Source of the DNA: Weeksellaceae bacterium
Lineage (GTDB): Bacteria > Bacteroidota > Bacteroidia > Flavobacteriales > Weeksellaceae
DNA: 10,271 nucleotides
Direction of reading: 5' to 3'
NCBI GenBank assembly: GCA_028698395.1
Contig: JAQVDG010000042.1
Location: forward strand, 1-10,271
In this document: positions 5,948-10,271 of the stretch, piece after piece
Position numbering within the stretch: position 1 is the first letter of the stretch
Layout of the letters: each line of letters starts with the position of its first letter
Position numbers and translations under genes: made by a program
Notes under the pieces: generated by a model
Told to the model about the DNA's origin: nothing
Seen by the model: only the letters and a program-made list of their open reading frames with translations
Databases searched by the model: none

Positions 5948-8900
5948 AGATTTGAATTTCCATTATTATGAAAATAACTAAATGATTTTCTTGAACTTGA
6001 AAATCAAAACCATAATTATTCATTTTCATATCAACTGATAAGATTCTTCTTATTTTGTCAAGACCACTTCCTCCCTCAATATTACTTTTAGAGAAATCTT
6101 CGTTGTTGGACCATTTCTTTTTGGCAAGATTAAGTTTTTGAACTATTTCTTCTCGATATCGTCTATCAAAATTGTTTGAGATACTAAGTTTCAAAGAATT
6201 ATTATTTGATATTTCAACTTGAATCTTTGAATTATAGTTGGAATCTTGAAGTTTTGAATGCTTTATTATATTGTCTAGTAAAATCCTGATTAAGTAAATA
6301 ATATTTACACCACCTACAAAAACAATATCATTATCTACAATTATTTCTGGATTAATCTGGTTTTGAGGATAAATAGTATTTGTTATTTCAACAGCAGTTT
6401 TTATTATTGTTTCAAAATCCAACAAGTTATCGGAAGATGGATTGGAAACATTAAACCATTCAGATATATTGTCAAGTTCTGTTTGGATATTAGTTTTACA
6501 TTTCACGATGGAGCTTGTTAAATCAACAAATGATTTGTTACCAATTATCTCTCTTATTCTATTTTCAAAATCATCAATTATTTTTGTGTAATCATCTTTT
6601 ATTGCTTGCTGGAAAAATTCCCTAATACCTTTCAATCTAACATCAATTAAGGCTTCCAAAAACTCAAAAACATAATCTAAAAAAGACGAATGTGTTGCAA
6701 TTCTATCTTTTGACTCTTTAAACAAATATGCTAACGTACTATCAGCAAGTGTAAAATCAAAAAATGCGTTATGGTGCTGAGTGTGTTTTTCAGACTTAAC
6801 TTGAATCAATTCCTTAATAATATATTCTGTAAAATCATCAATTTGTTTTGAAAATTCCTTTATCGCTTTTTGAATATCTTCACAATGAGAGATTAAGGAA
6901 TGTGGTGTTTTTTCAAACCAGAAATCATTCTTTTCATATTCTTGATTTCTTTTCTGAGACATTAAATTAAAAGACTCGAAAATACTCCTGATATGATTTA
7001 AGAAAGTTCCGTGTCTAATTCTTGTGCTTAAATAACCGTCCAAGCCAAAATCCTTACTAAGGATAAATTTATCTCTTAAATCCAAAAACATGGATTTGAA
7101 CGAAATAAATGCTGGGTCATTGATATTTACAACTTTATCTCTAACAGTTTTGTCGTCTAAGGAATTAAAATATTCATTAAGCATTTTTGAGGTAGGGTCA
7201 ATAGACTTCAAATTATGCGTGTTGGAAAAAACGACTAAATCTTTATACCTTAAAAAATTGTCCTTTATATTATTTTCTTCCTTATTTTTTAATTGTTGAG
7301 TATTAATAGTAATTCTGCCTTTGTTTACTTCTCTAATTGCTTTACGAATCTTAGTTTTCTGTGTGATGTCGGTTATTTCTTTGATGTAATCTGCTTCGTT
7401 AATTTTGTCAATTACAAGCAAATGTTTTAATAAAAGAATTCTTTCATTTTCAATATCATCAGTCCCTTCAAAATAAAGAGAATGGTGCATCAAATCAATA
7501 TTGCAGATTTCTTTTAAAAAGAATTTTACTTTTTCCTCTGGAATTGATGTGTCATTAATTAGTTGAGTTGGTCTTTCTATTTGTTTTGACTCCAAGAACT
7601 CGTCATATTTAACGTACTGCTCATAAATATCAGGTGTAGACATAAAATAGAAAATTGCCAAGTCAATTGATGGAAGTGGTTTCGAACTTTCTTCTTTGTC
7701 AATTAGGTCTAGAAGTTTCACATTATCAAGTCTGTGAACTAAATTGTGGTTTTTAAAAAAGCTTTTGACATATAATGTTAAAGCTGCTTCAATATTACTT
7801 TCTTTGATATAATTATTAAAAAGAAGTTCTGTCACATCTCTATCGGTTATTATTGAGAGTTTGTCTTTTTTAGCTACAGTTTCAAGATGCTCAATTAACA
7901 CCGATGGGTTCTCCGAACTTGTAAGTGCTTGAGCAATATAAAAATCTTTTCTTTTTAAGGAAATACCTTGATTTTCTTTTATTTTTTGGTATTTAGCTTC
8001 ATTGATATTGATATTAATTTCTACAGAAATCGAGTCAAAATCTTTGTAAAAATTAAAAGATGAAGTTGAATAATCCTGACCCAAAACGTTTATATAATTC
8101 AGAATTTTTGAATTATTAAATTCGGAATTAATCAAATGATAGAATTGATGTAAATAATTTTCATCAGTCAGCTTTGCATGTTCACTAACAACTCCAAATA
8201 ACTGTTTACTCCACTTAGAGGAAAAACTTTTAAGGGTTATTTTCAATAAACCCTCAATTGATAAACTGAAATCTTCATTTAGAGCAAAAACATTATATAG
8301 TTTTAGTAAAATATCATCAATATTTTCTGAAACACTAATCTCTTTAAATGACTGTTTTTCTTCAATTAATGATTTGACGTAGATTACAAATAATTCGATT
8401 GAGGTTGGATATTTACTTATGATTTTAAAAGCACTTTCGATACATGTTTTATAATTTCCAAGGCTATATTGGTCAATATATTGAATCAAATCTTCTTTAT
8501 CATGGATTTTGATTTTATCTTCTGACAGGATGTTATTAATTTGAATCAATCTAATATCATTAGGAATCTTATCAATCAAATCTTCAACGACTTGAAGTGC
8601 AAATTCAACCTTGTTTTTTGATACTAATTCAATTAAAACATCAATAAGTAAAAGATATCTGTCAATTATTGAAGAAATGCTTTCAACATTTATTAAAAAG
8701 GAATAATTCTGAAATCCTGTATAAGCAGGATATATTGCTTTAAAGCAAAGGTATTCATGCAAGAATTCTGGTGTTCCTTCTATTATTGATTCAAAATTGT
8801 CTTTATATCTAACATAGGAGAAGTTACTTTCTGCTTTCTTGCTGCTTTGTTCCAATAAAAAGAGAGCAAGTGGGTCCTTCACTTTTTTTGATAGTTCATC

Positions 8901-9356
8901 CAATATTAACCAATTATTTTCCGTTCCTGATTTCTCTTGGGTTAATAGAATTCTGTTTTCTGCTCCCCAGTTTGAAAAGCAAATGTTTTTTTCGATTTCA
9001 TTTAATACTTGCTCTGCACTTTCGTATTGGTTTAAAATATAATGACGCTCATATTTATTCTTTAAGTTGATGAATTCATTTAATAATTGAGCGTTCTCTG
9101 TAATAGAATACATTAACCACGCAATCTCAGATTCAATATTTCCTGAGTGTGGAACAATATTGTTTAAACGTAGTTTTTCATAGGATTTTGGTAATGGATT
9201 AGCTGATATAGCCGATTTACCAAAAGGGTGCTGAATTATTCCTTTAATTCTATTTTTGAAAGTTAAATAGTCTGAGTCTACTTTCAATTGAGCTAGATAA
9301 ATGTTTTTATTAGTTCTTGGATGGAAAAGTGTTCTTTTTATCTCGGAATTATTCAT
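5931..9356 (-). CDS. dtcA: Large helical-repeat sensor with C-terminal histidine-kinase ATPase (DtcA-like)
   Basis: About 1141 residues from ATG 9354-9356. The frame also permits TTG at 9365, but ATG is preferred. Residues about 1-700 are helical, with repeat-like helix pairs resembling divergent TPRs, and contain no membrane segment, so it should be a cytosolic sensor. A conserved-looking LSTRIRHGTFLNHIRSIF block sits around H782. The C-terminus is a GHKL ATPase: N-box LIRILLDNIIKHS (N1029) and G-box EGGSGLDKI (about 1094-1102). I see no classical H-box, so the phospho-donor histidine is not assigned. It heads an operon with two receivers, and this domain set matches DtcA of Detocs, where the TPR region senses phage and the kinase phosphorylates DtcB and DtcC. 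Kinase membership is well supported; the Detocs assignment rests on operon architecture. Confidence 0.75.
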   Translation of the reverse strand: MNNSEIKRTLFHPRTNKNIYLAQLKVDSDYLTFKNRIKGIIQHPFGKSAISANPLPKSYEKLRLNNIVPHSGNIESEIAWLMYSITENAQLLNEFINLKNKYERHYILNQYESAEQVLNEIEKNICFSNWGAENRILLTQEKSGTENNWLILDELSKKVKDPLALFLLEQSSKKAESNFSYVRYKDNFESIIEGTPEFLHEYLCFKAIYPAYTGFQNYSFLINVESISSIIDRYLLLIDVLIELVSKNKVEFALQVVEDLIDKIPNDIRLIQINNILSEDKIKIHDKEDLIQYIDQYSLGNYKTCIESAFKIISKYPTSIELFVIYVKSLIEEKQSFKEISVSENIDDILLKLYNVFALNEDFSLSIEGLLKITLKSFSSKWSKQLFGVVSEHAKLTDENYLHQFYHLINSEFNNSKILNYINVLGQDYSTSSFNFYKDFDSISVEINININEAKYQKIKENQGISLKRKDFYIAQALTSSENPSVLIEHLETVAKKDKLSIITDRDVTELLFNNYIKESNIEAALTLYVKSFFKNHNLVHRLDNVKLLDLIDKEESSKPLPSIDLAIFYFMSTPDIYEQYVKYDEFLESKQIERPTQLINDTSIPEEKVKFFLKEICNIDLMHHSLYFEGTDDIENERILLLKHLLVIDKINEADYIKEITDITQKTKIRKAIREVNKGRITINTQQLKNKEENNIKDNFLRYKDLVVFSNTHNLKSIDPTSKMLNEYFNSLDDKTVRDKVVNINDPAFISFKSMFLDLRDKFILSKDFGLDGYLSTRIRHGTFLNHIRSIFESFNLMSQKRNQEYEKNDFWFEKTPHSLISHCEDIQKAIKEFSKQIDDFTEYIIKELIQVKSEKHTQHHNAFFDFTLADSTLAYLFKESKDRIATHSSFLDYVFEFLEALIDVRLKGIREFFQQAIKDDYTKIIDDFENRIREIIGNKSFVDLTSSIVKCKTNIQTELDNISEWFNVSNPSSDNLLDFETIIKTAVEITNTIYPQNQINPEIIVDNDIVFVGGVNIIYLIRILLDNIIKHSKLQDSNYNSKIQVEISNNNSLKLSISNNFDRRYREEIVQKLNLAKKKWSNNEDFSKSNIEGGSGLDKIRRILSVDMKMNNYGFDFQVQENHLVIFIIMEIQIYENNE

Positions 9357-9391
9357 GATAGTCAATGTTTATAATTTGTGAGAGGGGAAAG

Positions 9392-9455
9392 AAATAGCTC
9401 TTTTGGTTTTTTGTGTTTGGATTTGGTGTGTTGGCAAAAACCAAATGTGCTATTT
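9392..9455 (-). repeat. Structured hairpin copy 2, upstream of the Detocs-like operon
   Basis: On the minus strand: outer stem AAATAGC, internal loop ACA, inner stem TTTGGTTTTT, 24-base loop starting GCCAAC, inner stem AAAAACCAAA, internal loop AGA, outer stem GCTATTT. It ends about 35 bases before the dtcA ATG, so if transcribed it would form a 5'-leader hairpin. Architecture, internal loops, loop length and orientation match copy 1 (4307-4364) while both stems differ in compensated fashion. Confidence 0.7.
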
Positions 9456-9520
9456 GTGCGGTGGCATCCATATAATTATCATTCAATTTATACTCGGTCA
9501 TTTCTTTTTTTCAGCATTGG

Positions 9521-9653
9521 GCATAACGTTTTGGCGCTTGGCGCAGTGGCGGATTTCGGAGCACAAAACTGTCAATACACCACAAAAGTTGATGCGAGGT
9601 AGAATGTTCAATTAACCACGACACCCGCCATTGAGCCAAACGCCTGTTATAGC
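9521..9653 (-). repeat. attC-like element D
   Basis: A 133-bp element. On the minus strand: core GCTATAAC, spacer A, stem GGCGTTTGGCTCAATGGCGG, apex of about 65 bases, stem CCGCCACTGCGCCAAGCGCC, spacer AAAAC, core GTTATGC. The right core deviates from GTTRRRY at one base but is complementary to the left core of element C at the other end of the same cassette. Right-hand spacer AAAAC is identical to that of element B. Confidence 0.75.
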
Positions 9654-9664
9654 CTGTTGTTCTT

Positions 9665-10271
9665 CTATTCGTCATTGGTCGGTATGTTCTTTTCTTTGCA
9701 GTATTCTTCTATTTCTGTGTCATTTGCAAAGTAGTCGTCACAAAATTCATCCAATTCTTTTTCAGCACCGGAAACATATTTTTCACTTGCTGTCATTAGT
9801 TTTTCTGTCTGCTCAATGAACCTATTAAACTCGTTATTCATTTTGCACAACTTGTCAATTGTCTTAAAGTCCAAGTCCCGATAAGTGGCTGGAAAAAGTA
9901 TTTTGCTTTGGTAAGGGTTGGCGTTAAGTTCAATTATACCAATTCCAAATGACTGATTTAGTCTTGCCATTTCTTCGTTCAAACTGTCACTAAACTCAAA
10001 AGCTACTAAATAGCCATAGTTTGCCCAACTTGAATTTGAAACTGCTTGAAAAAATGCTTTTTTAAGTTCGCTGTCGCTGTTGATTTCCTTTTTTAATTCG
10101 TAAGAACTCATTTTGAAAGTGTCAACCCGATTTATTGATTTTAAAAAATTCTGACTGGCTTTGGTCTGCAAGTTCAAAAACTTAATGCCAACCATATCGG
10201 GGTGTGTCCAAATTTGGTTGTTGTCTTTACCGTTTGATTGTTCGTGAAAAATTGTCTTTGAGTAGGTGTCT
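9665..10271 (-). CDS. HrgA/COG2958-like protein, 3' part (gene runs off the window)
   Basis: The frame is open from the window edge to TAG at 9665-9667, about 201 codons. An internal ATG at 10195 is unlikely to be the true start, because the upstream codons (ending IWTHPD before MVGIKF) read as protein. Motifs HPDMVGIKF, SYELKKEI, FFQAVSNSSWANYGYLVAFEF, LNQSFGIGIIELN and SKILFPA follow the order I recall for HrgA/COG2958-type proteins, which often carry an N-terminal winged-helix (HARE-HTH-like) region that would lie outside the window. HrgA is known from Helicobacter, where it occupies a restriction-modification locus. The biochemical function is not known to me. The stop lies 11 bases before the element D core, so this is the cargo of the next cassette upstream in array order. 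The acidic C-terminus (about the last 35 residues) is low in conserved features. Confidence 0.6.
   Translation of the reverse strand, partial: DTYSKTIFHEQSNGKDNNQIWTHPDMVGIKFLNLQTKASQNFLKSINRVDTFKMSSYELKKEINSDSELKKAFFQAVSNSSWANYGYLVAFEFSDSLNEEMARLNQSFGIGIIELNANPYQSKILFPATYRDLDFKTIDKLCKMNNEFNRFIEQTEKLMTASEKYVSGAEKELDEFCDDYFANDTEIEEYCKEKNIPTNDE

Noticed and set aside
9357..9365. TTG at 9365 as the dtcA start
   Set aside because: An ATG three codons downstream (9354-9356) is the more usual start and the extra residues add nothing recognisable.
9378..9615. Plus-strand ORFs upstream of dtcA
   Set aside because: They overlap hairpin copy 2 and attC-like element D, whose structure explains the sequence.
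181..9653. CRISPR array or simple transposon terminal repeats
   Set aside because: The elements share structure rather than sequence, spacings are gene-sized and unequal, and there are no cas genes, transposase or target-site duplications.

Overview
The window looks like a Bacteroidota (Bacteroidetes) chromosome: AT-rich genes, AT-rich translation-start regions, and flank proteins of that phylum's type. The left edge (2-103, + strand) is the last 33 codons of folK. Everything to its right reads as a cassette array in which every cargo gene is on the minus strand.

Four attC-like elements of 133-140 bp (A: 181-315 joined to 2281-2285; B: 3366-3501; C: 4131-4264; D: 9521-9653) separate the cargo. 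Read on the minus strand, each has an RYYYAAC-like left core, 1-2 spacer bases, a long sequence-variable stem, 5-6 spacer bases and a GTT-type right core. Each complete cassette begins and ends with complementary bases, as integron cassettes do. No integrase is visible. By polarity the promoter/integrase end would lie beyond 10271, and element A would be the last site, next to folK.

In cassette reading order the cargo is: the 3' part of a HrgA/COG2958-like gene (9665 to beyond 10271); a three-gene operon (9356 to 4377); a two-helix membrane protein (4116-3511); and a DUF5677-like protein (3327-2290). The operon is the centrepiece. It encodes a 1141-residue helical-repeat protein with a C-terminal histidine-kinase ATPase domain, a stand-alone receiver, and a receiver fused to a TOPRIM nuclease-like domain. 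Domain content and gene order match Detocs, the defensive two-component system (dtcA-dtcB-dtcC), but with a TOPRIM effector in place of the ATP-cleaving PNP effector. Inside this 5.4-kb cassette the operon is bracketed by two direct-orientation hairpins of another, apparently undescribed, covarying family.

Element A is interrupted by a group IIC intron (316-2280, + strand) inserted inside its core site. Removing the intron restores a core that matches the other end of the same cassette. The intron looks damaged: a 29-nt hairpin sits in the domain V bulge and shifts the RT reading frame past its usual stop, and the RT's expected steric-gate phenylalanine is serine.
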